From contig BFEA01000184.1 of the NCBI GenBank assembly GCA_003427395.1, positions 1,473,936 through 1,499,966 of the forward strand: DNA of 26,031 nt, read 5' to 3'. The stretch is from Chara braunii (taxonomy: Eukaryota > Streptophyta > Charophyceae > Charales > Characeae). Both the position numbers and the translations under genes were made by a program. Positions 9,875-19,910 of the stretch are shown here, one piece after another; within the stretch, counting starts at the first letter, position 1; every line of letters starts with the position of its first letter. Below the pieces are notes generated by a model. The model ran no database searches, had not been told where the DNA came from, and worked only from the letters and a program-made list of their open reading frames with translations.

Positions 9875-12800
9875 GAGATTTTTATCTCTTGATTGGTGCG
9901 CGTCCTTACGACCTATGCGTACGAGCCGAAGCCGGTATCGACAACAATGTGACTTCTGAAAGTGTTTCAGTAGACCCGCGCTTCGTGCGAATGTTTGTTT
10001 AAATTAGGCGTTTGTCAGAGCTAGACCCAGACCCAGGCCTAGCGCTATCGGTTACAGCAACTGACATTCGCCAAAGAGGTTCATAAATCAACACCAAGCG
10101 GCGGTGACGGGGGATCAGAGTGGCGTGGACGGAACGGTGGGGTTGAGAGCCCGGCGGGGCAATTCCCCTTGGTTTTGCCGAAGGCGGCGTTAGAACGGTG
10201 CTAGCATTCTCTTTTGCCCTCGTCCATCATTTTCGCACGGTTAAAAGTTTCTAGATATTTTTGTTATTTTTTTGATACTTTTTTTATGATCTGGCGCTCT
10301 TTGACTTGGACGTGACTCCGGGTTTAAGTAGCCGCTACGGCGGCCGAGGACCTTGAGCTTGCGCCTCCTTTGACGGTTTGATTGGCCTCCTACATGGTCG
10401 GGGCGATGGCGGAATTCCTATATCCTACTCGCCTTGAAAAGGACGGCGCGGTAGGGCCTAGGCGGCGGGGACCAACTGTCGGGACGTTTGGGTGTGGGCT
10501 GCCCGGTGGATCCTGAAAGATGGTGGGCTACGCCTAAGCAGGGCGCGATTAGAGCCACCGTAGGGAAAACGTAGCGGGGCCGTGGCAGGCTGCGGGTCCT
10601 ATGGAACCCGCCCCCACGTCGGTCTTCAAAGTTCTCATTTGAATATTTGCTACTGCCACCAAGGTCTGCGTCGGGACCTGGTGCACTTGGGGCCATGCTA
10701 CGGGCTTGCGGCAGGCACGTTTCGCTGACACCGCGACCACCGTTCTGATGTCTGTGCCAGCAAGCGCCCGGTGGGGTATACGGGGTGGCAGCGGTACTGG
10801 TTGATCACATTGCCCGTCGGCCTAGGGATAGGGGTGATAGCTTGCCTAGACCGACCAGTAGCTGATTCCCCCCGGAGTTTCCCGAAGGATAGTTGTCGGG
10901 GTTGTTGCTCTATTCTGCCGACCTGCACAGTAGCAGGCAGTATTGGTCTGGGTAGCGGGTGCTAAGTTCGCCCACTGGAAAACACCTTCCGACCGTAGTC
11001 GGGAGGCGGAACGCTGAGACCGGGCTGTGCTGGCTGGTGCGGTGCGCTAGTGAGGTGGGCCGCAAGTCATCGGGTAGCACTACGTAAGGGAATGTGTTGT
11101 GAAGACGGCGGCTGAGCGGCACCGAGAAGTGGCCTAAGGGGGCTGCCGACACTGAGCTATCTGCGGTAACATCAAATGTGCGAAGCGGGCGACGGGGGAG
11201 ACTGGCTACGGGCAGCGAAACGTAGTGGAGAAGAAAACGAACTTGGGCGGCATACCGCGCCAGGTGCGTTGAAGATTGGAGATGGGCAAAGCGCAGGAGA
11301 AAACGTCGGGTTTGCTCCACTCTTAACTGAATCAAGTAAGAAGGGAGTCGGCTCTGAGGCTTTGAGCCATGGCGGACACGGTGAAGGTGTTGGTTTGGGC
11401 GATAGATCAAGGGAATGAGATGTTAGTAGACAGGAAGGGCCAGCACAACAGTCGACAGGGTCTGAGGCAGAGAACCGGAATAAAGGTAGGGGTCGTGGTT
11501 TCTGGGTCGGGCGACCTCAATGGTAGTGTTAGATTTAGTATTAACGGTAGTAGGAATGGAGGTTAGTAGAAAAGTTAGTGCGCCGGGGTTATGGCGGAGT
11601 GTCGGAGGGAGAAGGAGAGAGAACAATATCTTGCTCGATCCCTTATGGAATCGAGGGGGGAAAGGGACGACATGGGGGTTTTGGGTAGCTGCGAATTAGA
11701 ATATGAAGTTAGTTTTAGGTATAAGTTAGTGGAAATAGAGTTAGAGTGAAAATATGGTGCGCGGAGTAGTCGGGAGCGAAGAAAAGGAGAGATGGAAAAA
11801 CGCTTATCTCCCTCGATTCTCCGTGGAATGGGGCGGGGGAGGATGCTAAACAGAGGTTTCTTATCGCTAAGAGTTAGATTATGAGGTTAGATTCGGTTAT
11901 TAGTAAGTAGGCTTTGAGGGATGATGGGTAGGGGCTGCGCCTGAGAGAGAGTATTTCGTTTCTACATACAAGTGCAACGTATCTTCCCACATTTCAGGGG
12001 AGGGTTCACTCTTATTTTAGCATGCGTAGCGGAGGAAAGGTATGTTCAAGGTAGGAATGAGGTGGACTGCGTGCGAATAGGGGTGAAAGAAAGAGATGGA
12101 GTTGGGGTTACTTGGTTGGCTGAAGCCGTACGAGATACAACACCAACAACGGATCCCCCACGTCCTGGCGGGAGACTCACTTAGAGTTGGTATGTCCAAA
12201 CGATTGAAGTAGAGTGTGGCAGGCTACGAGGGTGGAGACTTGCATACTAAACGATGTATTGTTCATCCTATCCATGGAAGAAGCCCCTCCCTGCCCCTTT
12301 GAACGAATAGTTGGAGCTGAATGCTGCTGGTTGGACCCGGTCGTTGGCCTGACGGGATACTGATTGATAAGCAGTATGTGTACGAAGGTACACAAGTGCG
12401 ACGGGAGAGGGAGGAAAGAGGTAGCGCTTGCCGCTGAAGGCCGGTAGTGCGGCGGCGATTGAGAGTTAGAGCTATGATGCCAGACTGTGCACCTCAGGGC
12501 GATGGTGTATCCGTCCGCGCCGTAAAGAAAGATTCGTTCCGATTTTGCTTACCTGTCGGCCGAAGCAGCGGGGGACAGCAGCGGGGGTTAAATACTTACC
12601 TCCCTGCTGGTGCGATGCTCATCCTACCGGCTGGAGCAACATGGAGAGAAAGCTGCGAGCTTGAAGAATTGCTTATGGGCGGTATGCAACCCGCCTTGTA
12701 GTGCGGGGGAGCATGAACCCGGCTGTGAGGCTGCAACCCTGCCTATTGACGGAGGTGTCATCTATTCCTTTGAGCAAAATCAACTATAGGGTACTGAGAG

Positions 12801-13500
12801 AGAGAGAGAGACTTATCTGGCAGCGACGTGTGGGAAGGATGTGAAGGCAATGACGTGATTTTCCATGCTCTAGGCGGAAGATTCATTCACACCTAGCACG
12901 GACGATGATAGGAGTTGGGCGCTGCTAGCAACTGCAGGGTGCTCCTTTTCAAGCTGCTGTTCTGAGCACCTTGAAGTGAGGGTTGCTTCTGTTCACGCCG
13001 CACTAGCTCCCGATTAGCTCAGTCGTAGGAGCTATCGTGGCTGCCATCTGCAGTAGCGAGCCATTGGCTACATCAGCGAACCCCTGGGTGGTGCGGCGGG
13101 ATTGGACTTTAAGAGCGTTGGCACCGGTGTCGTGCGGTCAGAACCGGTGTTATTGCTGTGCTTTACCGGGCATTGCCGCAGCGACCGTGGGTGGTGGCTA
13201 TGGTTGACAGTGGAGCGTGGGCTACTTAAGCACAACATCTTCCGAGTGTACAGCGGCAGTCGGATTCTGAGAAAAGATAACTGCGGCAAGGAGATGTGAT
13301 CAAATTGAGGAGTCATCTAGGGGTCAGCGACCGGTAGTTTGATTTTTAGGTTAGTAAGCGGCCGAGCCCGTCTTGACCACCAATGCGGGGCCCTCAAGCG
13401 CTGAAGATTTGAAGACCCTCTCACGTGAGCCTGAGCGCCACTTCCTTGTATCTTAAGAGCCTAAGACCCCTCTATCTGTCTTTCTAAGTCTAAGTCTAAT
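9875..13500. other. G+C-rich interior block, no gene recognised
   Basis: This block is richer in G+C and in purine tracts on the + strand than both flanks. Open frames reach 166 codons on the minus strand at 10910-11410, but they overlap frames on both strands and show no familiar motifs, so I do not call them genes. Visible structure: hairpin AAGAGAT-TTTT-ATCTCTT (9873-9890), two divergent purine-rich repeat units (about 11523-11700 and 11716-11870, each with GGTGCG- or GTGCGCCGG-like and CTCGAT blocks) and a (GA)8 run near 12795-12812. It may be an older nested element. Confidence 0.4.
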
Positions 13501-13868
13501 CCTGTTCTGAGAGGAAGGCGGCAGCCGGGATTGCAACTCGTAGGACCGCATCAAGACTCTGTGGGGAGTCGGCCCACCAATTGCGGGAGCTCTGCCGGAA
13601 CTCAGGAGGAGTACTGGAGGCAGTAAACTGACACGTAACTATTGTCTTCCCCGTTATAAACCCAGCTATAACTCCTATCTGTTTTATCCATTGCATCTCT
13701 AACGAATTTTATGGTGTGCAACCTTACTTTGACTTTTGTTTGACTTGCAGGACGCTGAATCAGACTATTGGTTGTATGAAATCAGATTGCTAAAGAGAAC
13801 TTCATCTGGGGAAGGCAGGATGGAGGACTGTTTTGATTGAGGGTATGACTGGGTCATGAAGGCTGGGA

Positions 13869-14652
13869 AGTCTCCTTAAGTTTGGGGAGACTCAGTGCTT
13901 TGTTTATTTTTGTTTGCATGAAGCGTCAAACCCTTCTATAAGTTTAGGGGGTCTGATAACTCATGAAGGGTCGGGCTGTTCTATAAGTTTAGGTGGCCTG
14001 ACTACTTGACTTGTGAGGACTAACTGTGGTTAACTTTTCAGGAGCCAAGTGGATTCTGTAAGCTTAGGTGCCTTGGTTGCGTTGTTTATTTTGGGTTTTC
14101 TCTGCTTATTAAGTTATGAACGAGGGGATATGAACCATTCTATAAGTTTAGGTAACTCAGTCTCTTCCTGCATTATTTTGAGAAAATGAATCTGACAAAG
14201 GGCAGGCCGTTCTGTAAGTTCTGGTGGTCTAGCCCAATGCCACACATAGATTGGATCAGAGAGGAACGAATCAGGCAGAGAACCAGACTGTTCAGTAAGT
14301 TCAGGTGGTCTGACTTAAAGCCCGCACATGCTGGGACCCAAAGGTTATAATTTGGCTATATTTTATTATTATCCTATCTATGAATGAGTTAATCAGATTG
14401 TTATATAAATTTAGGTGGTCTGACTATAGCCTACCACAACCTGAAGAAAGTAAAATTAAAAATAAAACTGGTGGTAAGTTGGGGCAGGCTGAACTTAAGT
14501 TAGTTCAGTCTTATGCAGCCTTAGAAGACAAAGGGCGACTAAAATGGTCTAGTCATGTGCCCAAAGAAGAGAGAAGTAGGCAGGCCCTCTGTTTGTGCAG
14601 ACTCTTTGGCAAGTTAGGCTCATTCAAGTTTCATAAGTTTGGGTGGCCTGAC
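13869..14652 (+). repeat. Array of ~10 stem-loops with conserved loop and variable stems
   Basis: A core near TTCTATAAGTTTAGGTG recurs about every 45-125 bp, flanked by arms that differ between copies but pair. Stems: AGTCTCC/GGAGACT (13869-13892); TCAAACCC/GGGTCTGA (13926-13956, one mismatch); GTCGGGC/GCCTGAC (13970-14002, one G.U); AGCCAAG/CTTGGTT (14043-14078, one G.U); a weak copy at 14131-14159; GGGCAGGCC/GGTCTAGCCC (14200-14235, one G.U and one bulge); CAGAC/GTCTG (14284-14312); TCAGAT/GTCTGA (14393-14423, one G.U); GGCTGAAC/GTTCAGTC (14487-14510, short loop TTAAGTTA, one G.U); GTTAGGC/GCCTGAC (14613-14652, one G.U). The array ends about 190 bp before the 3' LTR, in the position of a retroelement 3' untranslated region. 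It could be a structured RNA region or a set of hairpin-forming DNA sites. A 99-codon frame over 14380-14679 is treated as incidental. Confidence 0.75.
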
Positions 14653-14947
14653 CTTATGCCTTATGTAAGCTGGGTATAAAGGGATAAATCATTGAAAGGT
14701 TATGAACTATTGTTTGTTCAGGTTCACTTCGGATAGTGAGAGTACTTACATTTGTGGTTTGGCTTGCATGTGGCTGAGTGAAGTTACTACTTGGTCTGAG
14801 TTTCAGTTTGATAGGTGGTTGTTTTAGTCGCTCGCCACGTGCTAGAGCTATAGGAGTTAGTTTCAATTCCTGCATTTTCTAAGCTAAGTTTTTTTTTACT
14901 TTGATCAATTCTCGAATTTTCTGGGATCATTTTTTGTACTTAGCCTT

Positions 14948-15520
14948 GTATAAATCTTGGCAAGTTACTTTCTCTACGGGAAGTGCTGCCGAAATTTCTA
15001 CAAATCCAAGGAGTTAGTCAACTTTTGACTTGTCAAAATTCAACTTGTTTTTTCTTTATAAATAACTTTGTAAAAATTTTGAAAGTCTCCCTTTCTAAAG
15101 GGAGTGCTGTCCAAATTTTTGCTTAATCAGAAAGTTGGACAAAATTGGACTTTGAAAAGTCAAAGTTACGTTCAAATTCAGGACTTAGCCTTGTATAAAT
15201 TTTAGAATTATAACACTTTTCTAGAGGGAGTGTTGCCGAAATTTTTGCAAAACTAAGGAGTCAGTTAAATCTTGTCTAACTTAAACTCAAGTTGTTTTTT
15301 GAGTTCATATCTGACTTAGTATAAATCTGGAAAGTCTCCCTTTCTGAAGGGAGTGCTGCCCAAATTTCTACTAATGCAGGGAGTTAGGCATTGACTTTCC
15401 AGAGTTAAAGATTATTTTTGCTTTCATATTTGGACTTATATAAATTAAGGAAAGATATTTTTCCTACGGGAAGCGCTGCCGAAATTTTCTTAGTTTCAAG
15501 GAGATAGATTACATTTTGAC
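14948..15520 (+). repeat. ~122-bp tandem repeats in the 3' LTR with paired hairpins
   Basis: This is the counterpart of the block at 211-785. Some hairpins are better here: TTTTGAC-TT-GTCAAAA is perfect (15023-15038), CTCCCTTTCTAAAGGGAG replaces a T run, and AACACT pairs with AGTGTT in unit 3. Unit 4 reads TTGACTT/GAGTTAA (15391-15408): a C-to-T change against the 5' LTR turns a C-G pair into U.G and keeps the stem. Confidence 0.78.
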
Positions 15521-16167
15521 AGGTGGCGATTTTGATAGTCTACTCTGAATAGGGAAGATTTTGCCATTAGTCTACCTCTCTTTGGGCACTTGCGTAGAGG
15601 TCGACTTAGATATAATTAATTAAGATGATTTGGATAAGATCATGATATGGAGATTGCTCTCGATGGACTTATAGGTTTAGCTTGGGGCATTGACCTGTCA
15701 TGTGTTACAGGTCCTCCTGATCGTTTGATTCAAGCTCATGACTAGATTCAACTTGATCCCTTGAGGATCATCTTCTGTTATCATTGATGACAGGTCGGTT
15801 GCCGACTCGTCGGTTTACGATTCAACTCCAATTCACTCTCGCTACTCAACCTAAAGGTTTCAGCCTTGTGATTTGGATTGTTTTGTTGCGTTTTCACCTG
15901 GACTTTATTTAAATGGCCATTTAAAGAAAAATACTGAGTATTTTGCTTTGAGAAGTTGCACAAGAGTGAGGCTTGTATGGCTAAAGCGAGGGGTATGAGT
16001 GCAAGGAATGGTTCAAGTTGACCCCGTGTAGTGCGTGGACTTCTGGATGAATCTTTGATGTGGTTGCAGGTATGGTTGTGGTTCGGCTTCTGGATGTGAC
16101 TGTATGCAGTTACATACATATATGGCTGGGAGAAGTCTCACTGTGACTGAGAGAAGTGATCGTCTTC

Positions 16168-16173
16168 TATAAA
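16168..16173 (+). promoter_or_regulatory. TATA box equivalent in the 3' LTR
   Basis: TATAAA lies at the position matching 1432-1439 in the 5' LTR. In a 3' LTR it could drive transcription outward into the DNA beyond 17270, which here is the Asn-rich exon-like stretch on the same strand. Confidence 0.4.
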
Positions 16174-17271
16174 TTAGCCTTATGTATATAGTTATATATA
16201 CCTTGGGTATTCGCGCGGCTTACTGTGATCGTGCGCAAGGGTTAAACAGATTCTGGTTTGAGAGAAAAGGGAGATCCCCTTTTATCCTTTGCTTTTTAGA
16301 GATTTTTATAGTCGGACGTTGGTCCTGGGCCGGGATTTAAGGTCCTCGTCCAGGACATCCCAAGCCCTAGGTTCTGCAGGGAAGGAATCTGCCCCTGTGC
16401 AGAGCCTATTTGCCTTGCCTTCCGATACGCTCAGACCAAAGGCCGGAAGTCTCGCAGCGGTTGCACGACTATTCCTTCAGCCGTGCAATGTCGTGAGGGA
16501 TTGAACCCTCACAACACCTCGAGTCTGACACTTGAGTGTCATAAGCAGTACTCGGATTCACGAGGGACTGTTTGATTATGGACACTATATAATACGCCAT
16601 CATTGCGACTGCTTGCGTACGCTTGCATTGCGAGTCGATATGAGTTAGCCCTGCGTTCACGCGGTTTTATACTAAGTCTCGCTCGCGACGCCCATCCGAT
16701 TTCCGCAGCGAAAAGTTATGGGATGGCTACCGAAGGACTAGGTGCGTAGTCGCGTTGTTTGTGTTGTGTCATTTCGTATGTGTGTGTGTGTCTTTTTTTT
16801 TTTTGTTTGTTCATAGAGTGGTGTGCCCGTGGTGTGTGGGATGCGTCCTAGTTGACCGACGCTGAGCCGAGCTTGGGACCTCAGCCCCCCAAGATGTCGG
16901 TTCGCGTGCGGGTCCGATAGAGGCGTATTACCGCACGTACCCCCTATGCTACAACGAACGAGAAACGCCCTCGGCTGGTCCACCTCTAAGATTGCAACTG
17001 ATTGACTTTCGTACTGTGGACTGGTAGCTCGGCGGGGATACGCCCACCGAAGGGAGGTGACAGCTCCCGTAAGGTGGAGGTAAGTCGTGCCTCGCGTAGG
17101 CCCTATCCTGTCGTAGGGGCTCGCGAGAGGTATGAATGGCGCACTTGGCCGGAGCGGCTTGCAGAAGCTCCATATATGTATCACGACGAGGCTTAAAAAC
17201 CAACTCCTGCGTGACGCGGCCAGGAGGGTCTCGCGCTGCCCTGGTGCGGTGCCGGACTGATGCGCTCGACT

Positions 17272-17675
17272 GCGTTAACATCAAGACCAACAAGAACCAA
17301 CTGCAACGATAACAACAACCACAACATTAACGTTAATAACGACAGTGTGGTTCGGATTGACGGTGAAAGCAACAACAAGGACAACAACAATAACAACAAC
17401 CTCAACAACGACAGTGTGGTTGGGGTTGACGGTGAAACCAACAACAAGGACAACAATAACAATAATAATAACAACAACAACAACAATAACAACAATAACA
17501 ACAACCACAACAACAACAACGAGGGCGATTGATACAGTCGTAACAACAATAATAAAAATGTTCATACTGTTATTTCTGACGACGATCATCGCAATAGCGA
17601 GACTGGCAACAGTAATTGTGCAACCAATTTCATCTTCGGTTTGGTGAGTGCGATGTTGGGATATGACGTGCAGGG
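17272..17675 (+). pseudogene. Asn-rich exon-like remnant, possible sugar transporter N-terminus
   Basis: Directly after the 3' LTR one frame encodes a strongly Asn-rich stretch with a 69-bp (23-codon) duplication starting at 17341 and 17410. Each unit reads DSVV-(R/G)-(I/V)-DGE-(S/T)-NNKD followed by Asn runs. A single TGA at 17530-17532 interrupts it. The same frame then stays open to TAG at 17779 and includes SDDDHRNSETGNSNCATNF and IFGLVSAMLGYDV. The last piece resembles the first membrane helix of MFS sugar transporters, which often ends in GYD. Possible splice donors are GTGAGT (17644) and GTGAGA (17675). The stop could be a CGA-to-TGA change. No downstream exon is found. The transporter reading is a weak inference; a plain AAC-type microsatellite beside unrelated DNA is the alternative. 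Confidence 0.3.
17341..17520 (+). repeat. AAC/AAT microsatellite with a 69-bp duplicated unit
   Basis: Trinucleotide repeats of the AAC/AAT type surround two copies of a 69-bp unit. Differences between the units are mostly silent or conservative when read as the Asn-rich frame. On the other strand the tract reads as poly-Leu or poly-Val frames, which are shadows. Confidence 0.75.
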
Positions 17676-17787
17676 TGAGAAGGGGATAGGGGTGGAAATA
17701 AAGTGGTGTTCTATCCTTCCCCCCTCCAATCTTGATATGGAATTGCTGCTTGTTGTCAGGCAGAAGACATGTGTACGATAGTCGAAG

Positions 17788-17822
17788 TTGATTGAAATTG
17801 TCCGGTCCGCAATTTCAATCAA
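17788..17822. repeat. Perfect 13-bp inverted repeat, 9-base loop
   Basis: TTGATTGAAATTG (17788-17800) and CAATTTCAATCAA (17810-17822) are exact reverse complements around TCCGGTCCG. It could form a cruciform or an RNA hairpin, or be a footprint of a short inverted-repeat element. No gene ends here. Confidence 0.8.
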
Positions 17823-19638
17823 AAAGGGCGATCAGCCTCTTCTCATTGTAATAATGAAGATATGGTTGATATGGTTGATAAGGTGGTCAAGGTCCCCCCC
17901 CTCAGCCGACATACATTGATTGATAAACATAAGATAGACATGTATTGGTGATGGCCCTCAAGGGGAGGTGGGTAGCTTAGGGTTGTTTAGGGTTTCGTGT
18001 TTTGGTTTGACTTCCTTGTTGGGGGATCGATGAAGATGTGTTTCGTTAGGATTATACTTCATGGGCTGAAGGTTAATCCTTCTCTTTTACAAGGAAGTAA
18101 TCAATGCCTCGACTGTTTTCAATGATATAGGTAGACGTGCGGACACACACAGAACACACACAGACTGTACTGGATGTGCACTATGATATTTTCACACATC
18201 ATTGTGTACTATCACATCTCTGCATATCATTTTATACGGATGTTAGTCTCGATTTCCTGCTCATACTACACATCACATCTGTCTTAGAGTTCCGTGCCTT
18301 GGTCCAATCGATAGGGTTTGGCTGCTTGGGCAGGAGGCCAATCAAAGCCTCTGCGACATATATTGATTGATGAAACATATAAACAGTATCAGATTTGTAG
18401 AATGGCATATCCTCACATCACTGTATAGGGTCGCGGAACCCGATTTCCAGCTGATAAACATCATGTCATTGTACAAAGACGCAAAACCCGATTTCCAGCA
18501 GGTGCAGCTCCTCACCAATAGATGAAGCCTTCAACGCAGGGGCCTACTTATCAGGGTTGCTCTTATCACGTCGTTAAGTAGTTTTTTCCACATGCGAAGT
18601 TCAAATTANAAAAAAAAAAAAAAAAAAAAAGAGTTTGTCATGGCTGCACTAACTCTTGATGCCGCATCCTGAATTTCCATTCAAGCGCTGTCAGATTCAC
18701 TCTCGAAAACGTCGAGAGTGAGTCATCGCTGCACTAACTGTGGAAAAGTGCTTTCGGTCCAGCGCTTCAAGAGGCGGTCCCTTCATGCGGTTTGCAAATT
18801 CGAGAGTTGGACTCCAGTCTCGGTGGACAAATCGTCATTGCCCTGTTGTGTAGTGTTTGTCCGACATTCAAGAATGCTAACGAGAGTCGAGAGTCCAGAG
18901 TAAGTGCAGTGACGACAACACTTGATGCCAATCTAGGAGTCTAACAACGCTAGAAGTACTCTTGAAAATTTTTATGTGTCTAACATAGTGCAGCGAGGTC
19001 CATTGACATTCGAGTACATGTACATAGCAACGTGCTTGAAAGTGTTAGGATTCAATGCACAAAATAACTAGGTAGCATGGGTTATCTGGTCGGATAATCT
19101 GGTCGGATTATCTTGCCGGATGATCGAGGGGTAGGATCATCTGGAAATCTGGATGATTAAAAGAAGGGCTTAAAAAAAAAAAAAAAAAAAAAGTGATATT
19201 GCGCATGCAAAATACATTAGAACTACGTTCCTATTTCATGAAAAGCTTAATAGGACCTGGAAGGATTCAAAGGGGATAAGATAGGGAATAAAGGGGTTTA
19301 GAGGGGGGATGCTTAATTAATTCTATAATTTTTTATCTAAATATTATTTTTTTATTGTGGTTTATTTTTTATCTTCATATCTGTTCAGTAATCAAAGATG
19401 GCCTCAAGCCAAAAGTTGTTCATATCATTCATATAAACAACATAATGTTTTTCCTGATTTTTTTGATTTTTTTTTCAGTAATTTTTTTTTTTTTTTGCGC
19501 AAGGCCGGATTTTGCATATCCGGAATTAATCCGGAAATTTCATCCGGGTTGAAAATTCCGGATAAAATTGGTCTGCCGGATATCCGGATTTGCTACTTAG
19601 CAAAATAACAAAATTAAAAGATACGAAACTGCGTTGTT
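17823..19638. other. Non-coding DNA with short direct repeats and A runs
   Basis: I recognise no gene. Short duplications are visible: a ~26-bp motif CGACATA.ATTGATTGAT at 17906-17933 and 18353-18379, and an ACCCGATTTCCAGC block at 18430-18451 and 18478-18499 (offset 48). A runs of about 20 lie at 18610-18630 (next to an N) and 19171-19192; they may be retroposon tails or gap-prone homopolymers. A 14-bp tandem CTGGTCGGATAAT-like motif lies at 19085-19113. Confidence 0.45.
19505..19587. repeat. Cluster of seven CCGG sites in 83 bp
   Basis: CCGG occurs at 19505, 19520, 19531, 19544, 19558, 19576 and 19584, mostly as (A/T)TCCGGA(A/T) or its complement, in an A+T-rich background. The cluster follows T runs at 19460-19496. 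It may be a degenerate tandem array of about 13-bp palindromic units. Confidence 0.6.
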
Positions 19639-19910
19639 GTCAGCGTGTGTATCCCGTTGAACCTTGGCTCCAACACTCACCAAATGTGCAAAACGAGAAT
19701 GAATCTCCTACTAGATGCACCACTGGCTTTTTTCCCCCTACTTCATTGTCAGCATGCGTATCCCATTGGGCCTTCCCTTTGGCACTCACCAAATGTGCAA
19801 AACGAGAATGAATCTCCTGCTAGATGTTGGGAAAATGCATCGCAGTTTTTTTTTTCCCCTTTCCTCTTTGGTAGCTTTGTAGTCAGTGTGTGTATCCCAT
19901 TGGGCCCCCG
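19639..19910 (+). repeat. Two and a half copies of a ~110-134-bp tandem repeat
   Basis: Copies begin with GTCAGCGTGTGTATCCC-like sequence at 19639, 19748 and 19882. The first two also share CACTCACCAAATGTGCAAAA followed by CGAGAATGAATCTCCT and a TAGATG block. The third is truncated after GTATCCCATTGGGCC. Open frames through it show no known domain. Confidence 0.75.

Larger units (their letters stand above)
102..17270 (+). mobile_element. Giant LTR retrotransposon, LARD-like, no recognisable pol
   Basis: Two direct repeats of about 2.43 kb, offset by about 14,737 bp, bound this element. A primer-binding site follows the first repeat, which fixes the + orientation. The boundaries fit TG...CA ends: TGGCTAGAG at 102 and TGCTAGAG at 14840, then CTCGAC(A) at 2537 and CTCGAC at 17270. 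The interior has no open frame with reverse transcriptase, RNase H, integrase, protease or CCHC zinc-knuckle motifs on either strand. Long LTRs, a long structured interior and absent pol match the plant class called LARDs (large retrotransposon derivatives), which are mobilised by related autonomous elements. The tRNA-Asp primer is typical of Athila-like Ty3/gypsy elements, so that clade is a reasonable inference. About 1,286 bp of the interior is an assembly artefact (7524-8809). A fully degraded autonomous element is the alternative. Confidence 0.82.
14840..17270 (+). repeat. 3' LTR
   Basis: This is the second long direct repeat, in the same orientation as 102-2537. It starts TGCTAGAG and ends CTCGAC, without the final A expected from the 5' LTR. 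It carries the same tandem block, TATA box and G+C-rich 3' third. I see no clear polypurine tract in the bases just before 14840. Substitutions against the 5' LTR are numerous, so the insertion is not recent. Confidence 0.85.

Noticed and set aside
10910-11410. 166-codon minus-strand ORF
   Set aside because: It lies in a G+C-rich block where other frames of both strands are also open, its composition is low in known motifs, and no domain is recognisable.
13013-13090. tRNA-like A box (TTAGCTCAGTCGTAGGAGC)
   Set aside because: No B box with GGTTCGA and no 3' acceptor strand complementary to the 5' side, so no cloverleaf can be formed.
13869-14652. CRISPR-like spacing of repeated cores
   Set aside because: Cores are degenerate, spacing varies from about 45 to 125 bp, the context is a eukaryotic retroelement and no cas-like gene is present.
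15781-16119. 112-codon minus-strand ORF also present at 1047-1385
   Set aside because: It is kept in both copies only because both are LTRs. It runs antisense to the LTR, contains no known motif, and amino acid changes between the copies show no bias I can see by eye.
17193-17589. Poly-Leu and poly-Val minus-strand ORFs
   Set aside because: They are antisense translations of the AAC/AAT trinucleotide repeat.
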